Origin: Deltaproteobacteria bacterium
GTDB taxonomy: Bacteria; Desulfobacterota; B13-G15; RBG-16-54-18
Assembly: GCA_030672385.1 (NCBI GenBank)
Contig: DAOVGN010000067.1
Coordinates: 1 to 35,323, forward strand
Length of the DNA: 35,323 bases
Direction: 5' to 3'
Positions 22,616 through 30,582 of the stretch are shown here, one piece after another. The position numbers and the translations under genes are program-made. The notes beneath the pieces are model-generated. The model ran no database searches. It saw nothing but the letters and a program-made list of their open reading frames with translations, and was not told the DNA's origin. Numbering within the stretch: position 1 is the stretch's first letter; each line of letters begins with the position of its first letter.

Positions 22616-23231
22616 ACAACTTTCCTAATCCCATACCTTATGTTAAAAGTATCATATTACTGGCTCAGTGTTCAAGGGATCAAATCCCCCCCCTTCAATC
22701 CACCGCTTCATCTATAGCGCCAACCTTTTTGCCGGATAGGGGTTTCATTAGCACATGGACCGAGCCTTTTAATGGCTATCCCTGGGTTCTTGTAACTCTT
22801 GAGCCCTGTTGATCAGCCAGCGGGTGAAGACACCTCGCACTGCCCTTTCTCAAAGTGTATTCCTCAAGGTGCTAGTATCAATTTCAAACCTAATACTATA
22901 TCGTTATATGTATAATACAAGGCAAATGCAGTCTCTTTACTCTTTGTCCCTATATTTCTATTCGTTATTGAGAAGGTATATATCGAAGTTATTGCTGTAA
23001 AAATACCATGGTACAATGAAATGCTCAAGGGTATCTTGGTTTTTTTGTTTTTTAGTTTTGCTCCTGTGATAAGGTCTTGTACGGAGATCCAGAAGGCAGC
23101 CACGTTCTTTATCTTGATTAGCTTTAGTTTCGGGGGCAGGGGAAAGGTTTGATGTGTGGCCGAAGATCAGGCGGGGCTACCTAACGGTGGATCAGGAGGT
23201 TACAGCAGAGCGATAAGATATAAGGATAAAA

Positions 23232-23262
23232 GGAGGACCGCCACAGAGACGGTCCTCCAAAG
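23232..23262 (-). terminator. Terminator-like hairpin (minus strand)
   Basis: GGAGGACCG-9nt-CGGTCCTCC; on the minus strand followed by TTTTATCC. Confidence 0.6.
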
Positions 23263-23302
23263 GTGTTGGTGCTAAGGATAAGAAGAAAAGGGATAGACTT
23301 TT

Positions 23303-23640
23303 TTATTCCGTCGTCAGCAGAAATTCTCGTGCAACCTTGTCCCATTCGTCAGGGGCGAGGTTTTTGGCAATGCCTGATACGGGAATACCTCCATCTTGGT
23401 GGACAACGCCGAGCTCGCTTGTTGCTATCCTCCCGCGCAGGGCATCAACAGTATCCTGCATCCATGCCTTTGCGAGTTTACCGATGAGGAGGTTTTTGAG
23501 GTCTGCCCTTATTTATCGTATGCTTATTACCTTCTTGGCATTTGGTACCCATTACGGGAGTCCCGCACGATGAGCATCCTATTACGATCCACCCGTACAA
23601 GCCCTTCACTCCCTGTAGAGCGCCCACACCAGATGGGTCT
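23303..23640 (-). pseudogene. Probable degenerate coding debris
   Basis: Minus-strand open frame 23303-23512 (..LLIGKLAKAWMQDTVDALRGRIATSELGVVHQDGGIPVSGIAKNLAPDEWDKVAREFLLTTE*) with a stop upstream; another short protein-like frame (GLVRVDRNRMLIVRDSRNGYQMPRR) precedes it. Ends at a terminator-like hairpin. Confidence 0.3.
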
Positions 23641-23641
23641 A

Positions 23642-23911
23642 TTATTTCCCCTCGGGCCCCTTTTGCTCCTTGACCTCATCACCACCATCAGCCATTGTTA
23701 GACCTAACTGGGCATCGGGGATCAAGCCATAGCCCTCCTTGGTGGCCTTCACCTTCTTCTGCCCATGCCCGTATGCCTTGAGCACCTGCACCCCCCCTCC
23801 GAGGGTCCTGACCAGGGGGAAGAAGGTGATGTAGGTGGCATAAGCCAGGATGACCAAGCCCAGAACCACTCCCACACCGACCATAATTATAGTAACAATG
23901 GTTTCTAACAT
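23642..23911 (-). CDS. Small membrane protein of unknown function
   Basis: 89 aa with one hydrophobic segment (IVTIIMVGVGVVLGLVILAYATYITFF); 3 bp after the GcvH-like gene on the same strand. Confidence 0.7.
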   Translation of the reverse strand: MLETIVTIIMVGVGVVLGLVILAYATYITFFPLVRTLGGGVQVLKAYGHGQKKVKATKEGYGLIPDAQLGLTMADGGDEVKEQKGPEGK

Positions 23912-23914
23912 GGT

Positions 23915-24838
23915 CTACCCCTCCTCTCTTTCTAAGAAGGTCTTTATCAAAAGGTCCCGCTGCGTCTGCTCCAGCGCCTTCTGCAGATTTCCTAACAAAT
24001 TTCCACCATCGCTCATCGTTACTCCGATCTCCGTCTGCAGGACGTGGTGAAGTCTGTCCACCTCCGTTTCGAGCCACCCTCGGGCCTTCTGGCCATGGAG
24101 AAATTGCTCTTCCTGCTGGTCCAGACGGGACAGCTCTCCTGGGTCTGGTTTCATCTCTAACAGCCAGCCTTGACCGTATGGATCAGCACTGATCAAGGAG
24201 GTGTCTCTGCATGTCTCGTCATTTACCTGTACTATCGTACCATGCAAGGGTGAAGAGATTGCGGCCGTGCCCTGAGCAGATCTAAACTTCAACATAGGAT
24301 GACCGGGTTTTACGTGCTCCCCTTGGCGGGGAAGGATGATCTCCTCTATCTCTCCGAGCAACCACTGGCCAAAATCATCCATCCCCATTTTCAATCTTCC
24401 ATTGATCGGCTGTAGCCAGATGTGCCCCTTGTGGTAGTACATGGTATCGTCAAAAAGAAAGCCACGCACATTGATTGCCTCCCCTTGGGCTGGGGCGATA
24501 TCCCCCTGGGCAATCCTCTCATAGGCAGGACAATCGATGTAACGATCGGTGGTGCACGGGCACTCCAGCCTGAAACAACTGGCCGGGATCATCTTCTTCA
24601 CAGGATAGACTTTGCAATATATTACCATCTCCACCTCTAGAAAAGGACATATCTTGTTTTTAGAATAAGAGGTTTTCTCTCCCATCTTATCCTGATAGGT
24701 GGAACAATGGATATAATCCTCCCTAAAGCATAGGTTGTCCTTGAGATAGAGCCTATCAAAAGGGAGCATCTTTTTGATAGGAAAGGCCCTACAAAAAGCC
24801 ACCCTCTCTTCTTTTAAAAATGGACATCTTGTTTCCAT
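23915..24838 (-). CDS. GcvH-like (lipoyl-domain fold) protein with two N-terminal Cys-rich repeats
   Basis: N-terminal duplicated CPFLx..VxxCxx.PxKKMxP..C....YIxCxxY modules; then GHIWLQPINGRLKMGMDDFGQWLLGEIEEIILPRQGEHVKPGHPMLKFRSAQGTAAISSPLHGTIVQVNDE..DPYGQGWLLEMKP aligning to GcvH; TAGGAGG RBS. Confidence 0.8.
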   Translation of the reverse strand: METRCPFLKEERVAFCRAFPIKKMLPFDRLYLKDNLCFREDYIHCSTYQDKMGEKTSYSKNKICPFLEVEMVIYCKVYPVKKMIPASCFRLECPCTTDRYIDCPAYERIAQGDIAPAQGEAINVRGFLFDDTMYYHKGHIWLQPINGRLKMGMDDFGQWLLGEIEEIILPRQGEHVKPGHPMLKFRSAQGTAAISSPLHGTIVQVNDETCRDTSLISADPYGQGWLLEMKPDPGELSRLDQQEEQFLHGQKARGWLETEVDRLHHVLQTEIGVTMSDGGNLLGNLQKALEQTQRDLLIKTFLEREEG

Positions 24839-24892
24839 TTTATCCTCCTACATGGTTTATTTTTCCTTATCTTTGTTTTTTCCTTGTATGTC

Positions 24893-24908
24893 AGCAATTT
24901 CTATGCCA
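24893..24908 (-). promoter_or_regulatory. Candidate sigma-54 (-24/-12) promoter for the GcvH-like operon
   Basis: Minus strand TGGCATAGAAATTGCT matches TGGCAyr-N4-TTGCW with exact spacing, 55 bp upstream of the start codon. Confidence 0.65.
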
Positions 24909-24912
24909 ACAG

Positions 24913-24944
24913 AATGGCCACTTGGCATCTGCCAAGTAGCCATT
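24913..24944. promoter_or_regulatory. Inverted repeat next to the sigma-54 promoter (operator/enhancer site or terminator)
   Basis: AATGGCCACTTGGCA-TC-TGCCAAGTAGCCATT, 15-bp arms with one mismatch. Confidence 0.6.
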
Positions 24945-24997
24945 TTCATTATGTTTTTTAAGTTTCCCCCTGCGTTGCTATTGTGTTGCTGAACATC

Positions 24998-25022
24998 TTT
25001 TTGTTGAATTTATCAACAAAAA
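24998..25022. promoter_or_regulatory. Perfect 10-bp-arm palindrome
   Basis: TTTTTGTTGA-ATTTA-TCAACAAAAA. Confidence 0.5.
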
Positions 25023-25118
25023 CTATGCTTCATCATAACCAGCTGTTTTTAAAGGCATTTTAATGTTTAAAAATTAAATACCAGGTAATGATTTTTAAAC
25101 GTCATTGGCAATCATGGC

Positions 25119-25691
25119 TTACGGTTTCAGGCCTACGGGTTTCTTTTGATTGCGCAGCAGCAGATCTTTACAGCTTTCACAGAAGGAAGATCCTTTGGCG
25201 TCCACATCCAAGATGGTATTGGCTACTGACATTACACATTCCCTCAGGGGACAGTGGACGAGTCCGAAGGTATGGCCTAGTTCATGTTTGATCTCTTTGA
25301 TCAGTCTCCTTTCCAGAAGGGTCTGATTAGGGGGCAAGTTGTAAAACTCCTGGCGCAGCCGGGCCAGAGAGACTATCCCCACCGTACCACCCAATTGGGC
25401 CTCGCCAAAGACAAAGGTCAAGATCGGTATAAAGAGGTCAACAGGAATGATGCCGATCATCCTCAGGGCATCAGGGGGGACGTCGTCCAACATCTCCTTT
25501 AAGATCTTGGTGGAATGATATTGTCGGCGTTCAGGGTCATAAAAATCTTCTGGGTCTATTTTGCTATTCAAAATTTTTTTAGGGAATCCAAACTCTCTCC
25601 TTAAATTTTCCTCCACTTCTCTGATGTTCACCAGTTTTTCTACATCTCCGATGAGAAGGATATAAATGTATTTCGCTACGTCTTTTTTCAT
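25119..25691 (-). CDS. amzA: Archaemetzincin-family zinc metalloprotease
   Basis: HELGHTFGLVHCPLRECVMSVANTILDVDAKGSSFCESCKDLL matches HExxHxxGxxHC..CxM...FCxxC of archaemetzincins. Confidence 0.93.
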   Translation of the reverse strand: MKKDVAKYIYILLIGDVEKLVNIREVEENLRREFGFPKKILNSKIDPEDFYDPERRQYHSTKILKEMLDDVPPDALRMIGIIPVDLFIPILTFVFGEAQLGGTVGIVSLARLRQEFYNLPPNQTLLERRLIKEIKHELGHTFGLVHCPLRECVMSVANTILDVDAKGSSFCESCKDLLLRNQKKPVGLKP

Positions 25692-25699
25692 TTAACCGT

Positions 25700-25754
25700 G
25701 AAAATATCACGGCAAGAGGAGACGTTCAAGTGCGTTTCTCTGCCATGATATTTC
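25700..25754. repeat. Imperfect inverted repeat in the divergent promoter region
   Basis: GAAAATATCACGGCAAGAGGAGACG ... CGTTTCTCTGCCATGATATTTC, arms ~22-25 nt around an 8-nt centre. Confidence 0.5.
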
Positions 25755-25811
25755 GACTTTCCTTAAGTGGACTTATCGTGTTAGAGTTTAAAAGAATACA
25801 AAATCTATTTC

Positions 25812-25840
25812 TTGACAACCAATATATGATTTTGTAAAAA
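25812..25840 (+). promoter_or_regulatory. Candidate sigma70-type promoter for the 13-haem cytochrome operon
   Basis: TTGACA-N17-TAAAAA, 40 bp upstream of the ORF start. Confidence 0.4.
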
Positions 25841-25880
25841 AGCACAAGCTACAAGAAAGGGTTAAGATAAGGAGGTAAAG

Positions 25881-27896
25881 GTGGTAGGGGAGAGGAGAAG
25901 TATAAGGAAGTTTGCCCACCCGTTTGTTCTTTTTCTTTTGACCTCCTTTTTGTTGTTCTCGTTGACAGGTGTTTCCCCTGCCATAGAGAACGAAGAATGT
26001 CTCGAGTGTCATGGGATGCGGGATATCCTCGAGATGAGTGAAGAAGAAAGGCTTGAGATGGTAATCCCCACCCCTGGAAAGAAGAAGGTTAGGAAGGGAA
26101 AGCTTACCTTATTCGTAGACTACGAGAGGTTTCGTTCTTCGTCCCATAGTGAATTAAACTGCATAGATTGTCATGCTAACATTAGTGATCTTCCCCATCC
26201 CCAGAGGATGGATATGGTGGACTGTGCCGCTTGTCATGATGAGATTATGGAGGAGTATAAAAAGAGCAAACATGCCAGAGTAAGCAAAAGACTCTGTTAC
26301 GAATGTCATAATCCCCATACTACTATCTCTTTCAGGAGGCTTGCCCAAAAGGAGAGGATAGAGATTTGCCTCCAATGTCACAAAAAAGAAGAGGGACATA
26401 CGTGGTTGCCTCAAAGAGAGCTTCACTTCCATTACTTAGAGTGCGCTGTCTGCCATGCCCCCGAGGCCGAAAAAGGGCTCTTTTTCCACCTCTCAACCCA
26501 GGGGGAGGAGGATAGGGAGAGGGTTCTCCTGTCCTATCAACAATTGAAGGATTTCGCCGGTGAATACAAGGGGAATGTGACAAAGGCCATCGACCCCAAC
26601 GAAAATGGCCTTGTAGAGGTTCAGGAGATTACCGGTTTTATCGCCAAGCTGAAGGAGGGAGGGATAAGAAGCCCTCGGCTTGAAGAAGAAGTCCTGGTAT
26701 TGAAGCCCTATCATAACTACACCGATGAGGTTGAGCATCTTAAAGATTGTACCATGTGTCATACTTCGGGGGCGCCCTTTTACGACCACGTCATGCTCCG
26801 GATACCCGATGAAAAAGGAGGATGGCGCACCATTAAGATGGATAAGGCCATCATGGCGAAGTTGCCGCCCATCCTCTCCAAAGACTATTACTTTACAACG
26901 TCCCATGGAAAGAGCGGAATAGAATGCATAGACTGCCATGCAGATTTGACTATTCTGCGTGATAAGGAGGGGTCCCGGGTCAAGAAACTGGGGACACCGA
27001 TCTGCGAGCAATGTCATGAGGAAATAATGGCGGAGTACAGAGATAGCTTACATGCCAAGGTCAGCAAGGAGCTTTGTTTTGGCTGTCATGATCCTCATTC
27101 CAGCGTGCCCTTCAGAGAGTTAAGCGTGGATCAAAGGAAGGCCATATGCATGAAGTGTCACGACCCGGAACGGAGCCACGACTGGCTGCCTCAAAGGGGG
27201 ATCCACTTTAGGTATTTGGAGTGTACCATGTGCCATGCTCCCCAGGCAGAGAAGGGGATTGTCTTTTTTCTCCAGGGGGTAGACAAACAGGGGAGGAAGA
27301 ACAGGCTTGACTACAGAGAGGTGGCCGAATTGTTAGGGATGGAGAATCCCGACTTGGTGAGCTTGGTGGACAGCGACGGCAGTGGGTTTTTGGATGACAG
27401 GGAAGTCCTTTCCTTCCTCCAGTTAATCAGGAAAAAGAGCCGGCAGACTGTAGAGTTCGGGGTAAATGTCTTGGTGCTGAGGTCTTCCCATAACTATACT
27501 GATAAGGGGACCAAGGCGAAGGATTGTTCGCTGTGCCATTCCTCGGGGGCGGAGTTCTATTCTAAGGTGATCATGGAAATACCAGAACGCGAAGGCGGTG
27601 TAAGGACTATTCCTATGGACAAGAGTATCCTGGTGGGGATTTCCCCGATTCCGGTTACCAGCGATTTTTACCTGCTGGGGGAGGGCAAGATCTCCAAGAG
27701 GGATATAATGGAACTTAAAGATGCAATTTACAAGAGGCTTACCCCAGACTTCATTTATGTGGTAAGGAAGATCGGATATAAGTGGCTGGATGTCATAGGT
27801 CTTCTGTTCATCGTTGGTGGCCTGGCTTTTGTGGGTTTGCATGGGTTGATCAGGGTATTGACGATAGGGATGAGGAGGAGAAGGCGCCAAGATTAA
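25881..27896 (+). CDS. Multihaem c-type cytochrome (13 CxxCH) with two EF-hand-like loops and a C-terminal TM anchor
   Basis: Signal peptide; 13 CxxCH counted by eye; DPNENGLVEVQE and DSDGSGFLDDRE EF-hand loops; C-terminal VIGLLFIVGGLAFVGLHGLI. Confidence 0.93.
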   Translation: MVGERRSIRKFAHPFVLFLLTSFLLFSLTGVSPAIENEECLECHGMRDILEMSEEERLEMVIPTPGKKKVRKGKLTLFVDYERFRSSSHSELNCIDCHANISDLPHPQRMDMVDCAACHDEIMEEYKKSKHARVSKRLCYECHNPHTTISFRRLAQKERIEICLQCHKKEEGHTWLPQRELHFHYLECAVCHAPEAEKGLFFHLSTQGEEDRERVLLSYQQLKDFAGEYKGNVTKAIDPNENGLVEVQEITGFIAKLKEGGIRSPRLEEEVLVLKPYHNYTDEVEHLKDCTMCHTSGAPFYDHVMLRIPDEKGGWRTIKMDKAIMAKLPPILSKDYYFTTSHGKSGIECIDCHADLTILRDKEGSRVKKLGTPICEQCHEEIMAEYRDSLHAKVSKELCFGCHDPHSSVPFRELSVDQRKAICMKCHDPERSHDWLPQRGIHFRYLECTMCHAPQAEKGIVFFLQGVDKQGRKNRLDYREVAELLGMENPDLVSLVDSDGSGFLDDREVLSFLQLIRKKSRQTVEFGVNVLVLRSSHNYTDKGTKAKDCSLCHSSGAEFYSKVIMEIPEREGGVRTIPMDKSILVGISPIPVTSDFYLLGEGKISKRDIMELKDAIYKRLTPDFIYVVRKIGYKWLDVIGLLFIVGGLAFVGLHGLIRVLTIGMRRRRRQD

Positions 27897-27908
27897 GAGG
27901 ATGGAACT

Positions 27909-28589
27909 ATGGTCGGTAACGGTAAGAGTAGAGAATTTTTACATCCACTCTCGGTGAGGATTTGGCACTGGGTGCATGCGATTGCCATCGTTTTGCTAGT
28001 GCTTACCGGGATCCAGTTGCGGTTTCCCGATTTGGTCAACTGGTTTGGAACCTTCAAGAGGGCGGTGAACATCCATAACATTTTTGGCTTTATCGTATTA
28101 TTTGATTACTTCCTCTGGTTTGGTTTCTATTTGGTTAAAAAGGAGTTGATTAAACAATATGTCCCCACGATGAAGGATTATACTTCAGGCATCCCCACAC
28201 AATCAACCTATTGCTTCGCCCGTATCTTTTTTGGCGATCGACCTCCCTTTGAGTCCACTCGCAGGGAGAAGTTTAATTCCCTGCAGAAAACCACCTATTT
28301 TGGCATCATGTTTGTCCTGGTCCCCCTACAGATAATAACCGGTGTCCTTCTCTGGGACCTGAAGAGGTTTCATTTTATTGTGGAGGCGTTAGGTGGAGTG
28401 AGAATAGTGGATGCCTTTCACATCATCGTAGCTTATGTCTTTGCATCTTTCCTAGTGGTCCACATCTACCTTTCCACCTTGGGTCACACCTTCTTTGCCC
28501 ATTTCAAGGCCATGATTGTGGGCTATGAAGAAAGGGAGATAGCGGAGGTTGAACCGGAGGAGACAGTTCCTAGACAAGATTTCGATTGA
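27909..28589 (+). CDS. Cytochrome b/b6-type integral membrane protein
   Basis: Several TM segments with conserved His (VRIWHWVHAIAIVLLVLTGIQLRF, NIHNIFGFIVLF, DAFHIIVAYVFASFLVVHIYLSTLGH); directly after the cytochrome c gene. Confidence 0.88.
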   Translation: MVGNGKSREFLHPLSVRIWHWVHAIAIVLLVLTGIQLRFPDLVNWFGTFKRAVNIHNIFGFIVLFDYFLWFGFYLVKKELIKQYVPTMKDYTSGIPTQSTYCFARIFFGDRPPFESTRREKFNSLQKTTYFGIMFVLVPLQIITGVLLWDLKRFHFIVEALGGVRIVDAFHIIVAYVFASFLVVHIYLSTLGHTFFAHFKAMIVGYEEREIAEVEPEETVPRQDFD

Positions 28590-28735
28590 CATTACGGCTC
28601 TACCATGATAGGGATTTAGTTGGTTAGTGATTATGGACGGGAAAGGGTACAATTTGACTATTTGGTGGTGGCGCAGACGGATACAGAGGGTAGAGGTCTG
28701 TCATGCGCCTCCATATTGATCCTTCAAACAATATT

Positions 28736-28780
28736 TAAAAAAGGAGCCATGGGAGATCCAAAACCCATGGCTCCTTTTTT
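28736..28780. terminator. Strong symmetric terminator hairpin immediately upstream of the aminotransferase RBS
   Basis: AAAAAAGGAGCCATGGG-agatccaaaa-CCCATGGCTCCTTTTTT, then GGAGGTATTGGATG. Confidence 0.85.
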
Positions 28781-28791
28781 GGAGGTATTGG

Positions 28792-29880
28792 ATGATCGCC
28801 GAGCGATTGAAGAGGATAAAGCCTTCAGGGGTGCGCCGCATTTTTGATATGGCAAAACGGATGAAGGACCCCATTGACTTGAGCTTAGGGGAGCCGGACT
28901 TCGACATCCCCGAGGAGATAAAGGGGGAGGGTATTCGCTGGATAAAGAGTGGCTTCAACAAATATACCCTGACCCAGGGGATCCCTGAATTGAGGCAGAA
29001 GGTAGAGGAGTACCTCAATGGGAAGGGAGTCGCATTTGAAACGGTGATGATTACCGCCGGGGTCACTGGAGGGCTTTTGTTGTGCTGCCTGAGTCTCATC
29101 GATCCTGGTGATGAGGTGTTGATCCCCGATCCCTATTTTGTCATGTACGAATACCAGGTCCTACTGATGGGAGGTGTGCCTAGATATATCGACACCTATC
29201 CGGACTTTCGCCTGCGCGAAGACAAGATCCGTGAGGCCCTCTCTCCGCGGACAAAACTCATCGTCATCAACAGCCCGGCCAACCCCACTGGAACCGTTTA
29301 CTCTCGGGGTGAGTTGGAAATGGTAGCCAGCATTGCCAGGGAACGGGATTTAATAGTAGTTTCCGATGATATATATGAGCGTTTTGTCTATGATGCGTCG
29401 GCGGCCCCTTGCATGGGACAGGTTTATGATAAGACCATCACCCTAAGTGGATTCTCCAAGACGTGGGGGATGACAGGGTGGCGCCTAGGGTATGCTGCTG
29501 GGCCCGATGAGATCATACAGCAGATGATCACCCTGCAGCAGTACTCCTTCACCTGCCCCCCTTCCTTTTCCCAAAAGGCAGCCTTGGTGGCCCTTGATTA
29601 TGATATGGAGGAATATATAAACCTCTATAGGGACAAGAGAGACTTCGTCTATGAGGCCTTAAAGGAAAGGTATCGAGTGGAAAAGCCTCGTGGGGCCTTT
29701 TTTATCTTCCCCGAGGCCGATGATGGGGATGGGGGAAAAATGGTGGAGAAGGCCATAAACAAAGGGGTCTTTATCATACCTGGAAGGGTTTTCTCGCAGC
29801 GTCGAAGCCACTTTCGCATTTCCTTTGCGGTCCCCATGGATGTCCTGGAAAGGGGGGTGAAGGTCCTGAAGGGGCTGTGA
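28792..29880 (+). CDS. Class I/II PLP-dependent aminotransferase
   Basis: VINSPANPTGTVYSRGELE, SDDIYERFVYD, TLSGFSKTWGMTGWRLGYAAGP. Confidence 0.93.
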   Translation: MIAERLKRIKPSGVRRIFDMAKRMKDPIDLSLGEPDFDIPEEIKGEGIRWIKSGFNKYTLTQGIPELRQKVEEYLNGKGVAFETVMITAGVTGGLLLCCLSLIDPGDEVLIPDPYFVMYEYQVLLMGGVPRYIDTYPDFRLREDKIREALSPRTKLIVINSPANPTGTVYSRGELEMVASIARERDLIVVSDDIYERFVYDASAAPCMGQVYDKTITLSGFSKTWGMTGWRLGYAAGPDEIIQQMITLQQYSFTCPPSFSQKAALVALDYDMEEYINLYRDKRDFVYEALKERYRVEKPRGAFFIFPEADDGDGGKMVEKAINKGVFIIPGRVFSQRRSHFRISFAVPMDVLERGVKVLKGL

Positions 29881-29908
29881 TCACCCATTCCTTAATTAAT
29901 AAATGAGG

Positions 29909-30032
29909 ATTTTCTCCAATTTAGTTGGTGGAATTTAGAGGGTTCAAGGGGTTTGTCTTTCACTAGAACCTGGAACCCTATGATTTGAGCCATCGAATCC
30001 TTGGACCCTTTTAGCAACTTTTTAAAGAAGAG
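29909..30032 (+). repeat. Dispersed intergenic repeat, copy C
   Basis: TTTTCTCCAATTTAGTTGGTGG ... GGTTCAAGGGGTTTGTCTTTCACTAGAACC...GGAACCCTATGA...AATCCTTGGACCCTTTTAGCAACTTTTTAAAGAAGA aligns to copy A. Confidence 0.75.
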
Positions 30033-30042
30033 CGATTCACAG

Positions 30043-30075
30043 AAAAGAAGGGGGTATCTTTACCCCCTTCTTTTT
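30043..30075. terminator. Bidirectional terminator between convergent genes
   Basis: AAAAGAAGGGGGTA-TCTT-TACCCCCTTCTTTT, perfect 14-bp arms. Confidence 0.9.
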
Positions 30076-30093
30076 CTCCTTCCCTAATTACAA

Positions 30094-30552
30094 TTACTCC
30101 ACCGGGTAACCGGCCTTCATCCAGGCCTTCCAGCCACCCGCCATGCTTACGGCATTTTTATACCCCATCTGTTTCAGGGTGTGAGTAGCCAGGGCGGACC
30201 TACCTCCGCTCTTACAGTAGGTGATAATATAGTCGTCTTTATTGGGTATCTTGCTGGCGACCTTAAACTCCAGCAGTCCTCTGGGGATGTTTATGGCCTT
30301 GGGCAAGTGGCCTCTTTTGAACCCTTTTTCCGTCCTTACATCCAGGACCTTCACAGGTGCGCCGGAGTCTATCTTGGCCTTCGCCTCGGCCACCGTGATC
30401 TCCGTGATATTCGCCTTGGCCTCCTTGACGAAGTCCGCAGCGGTCTTCTCCCCAGCCGCCGTGGTGGTGACATAGGCAGAGAGTGCCAAGACCAGGGCCA
30501 CCAAGATGATCCATACACCCTTCATCCGACGAAATTCCTTCATCTCCTTCAC
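30094..30552 (-). CDS. Exported rhodanese-like protein
   Basis: Signal peptide; VLDVRTEKGFKRGHLPKAINIPRGLLEF...YCKSGGRSALATHTLKQMGYKNAVSMAGGWKAWMKAGYPVE. Confidence 0.92.
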   Translation of the reverse strand: MKEMKEFRRMKGVWIILVALVLALSAYVTTTAAGEKTAADFVKEAKANITEITVAEAKAKIDSGAPVKVLDVRTEKGFKRGHLPKAINIPRGLLEFKVASKIPNKDDYIITYCKSGGRSALATHTLKQMGYKNAVSMAGGWKAWMKAGYPVE

Positions 30553-30582
30553 CTCCTTTCCCTATCTCTCTTCTTCGGTCAT

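Noticed and set aside
22864-23103. ORF 22864..23103 (-) as a real small protein
   Set aside because: No RBS, AT-rich low-complexity translation, no recognisable family; treated as part of the debris region.
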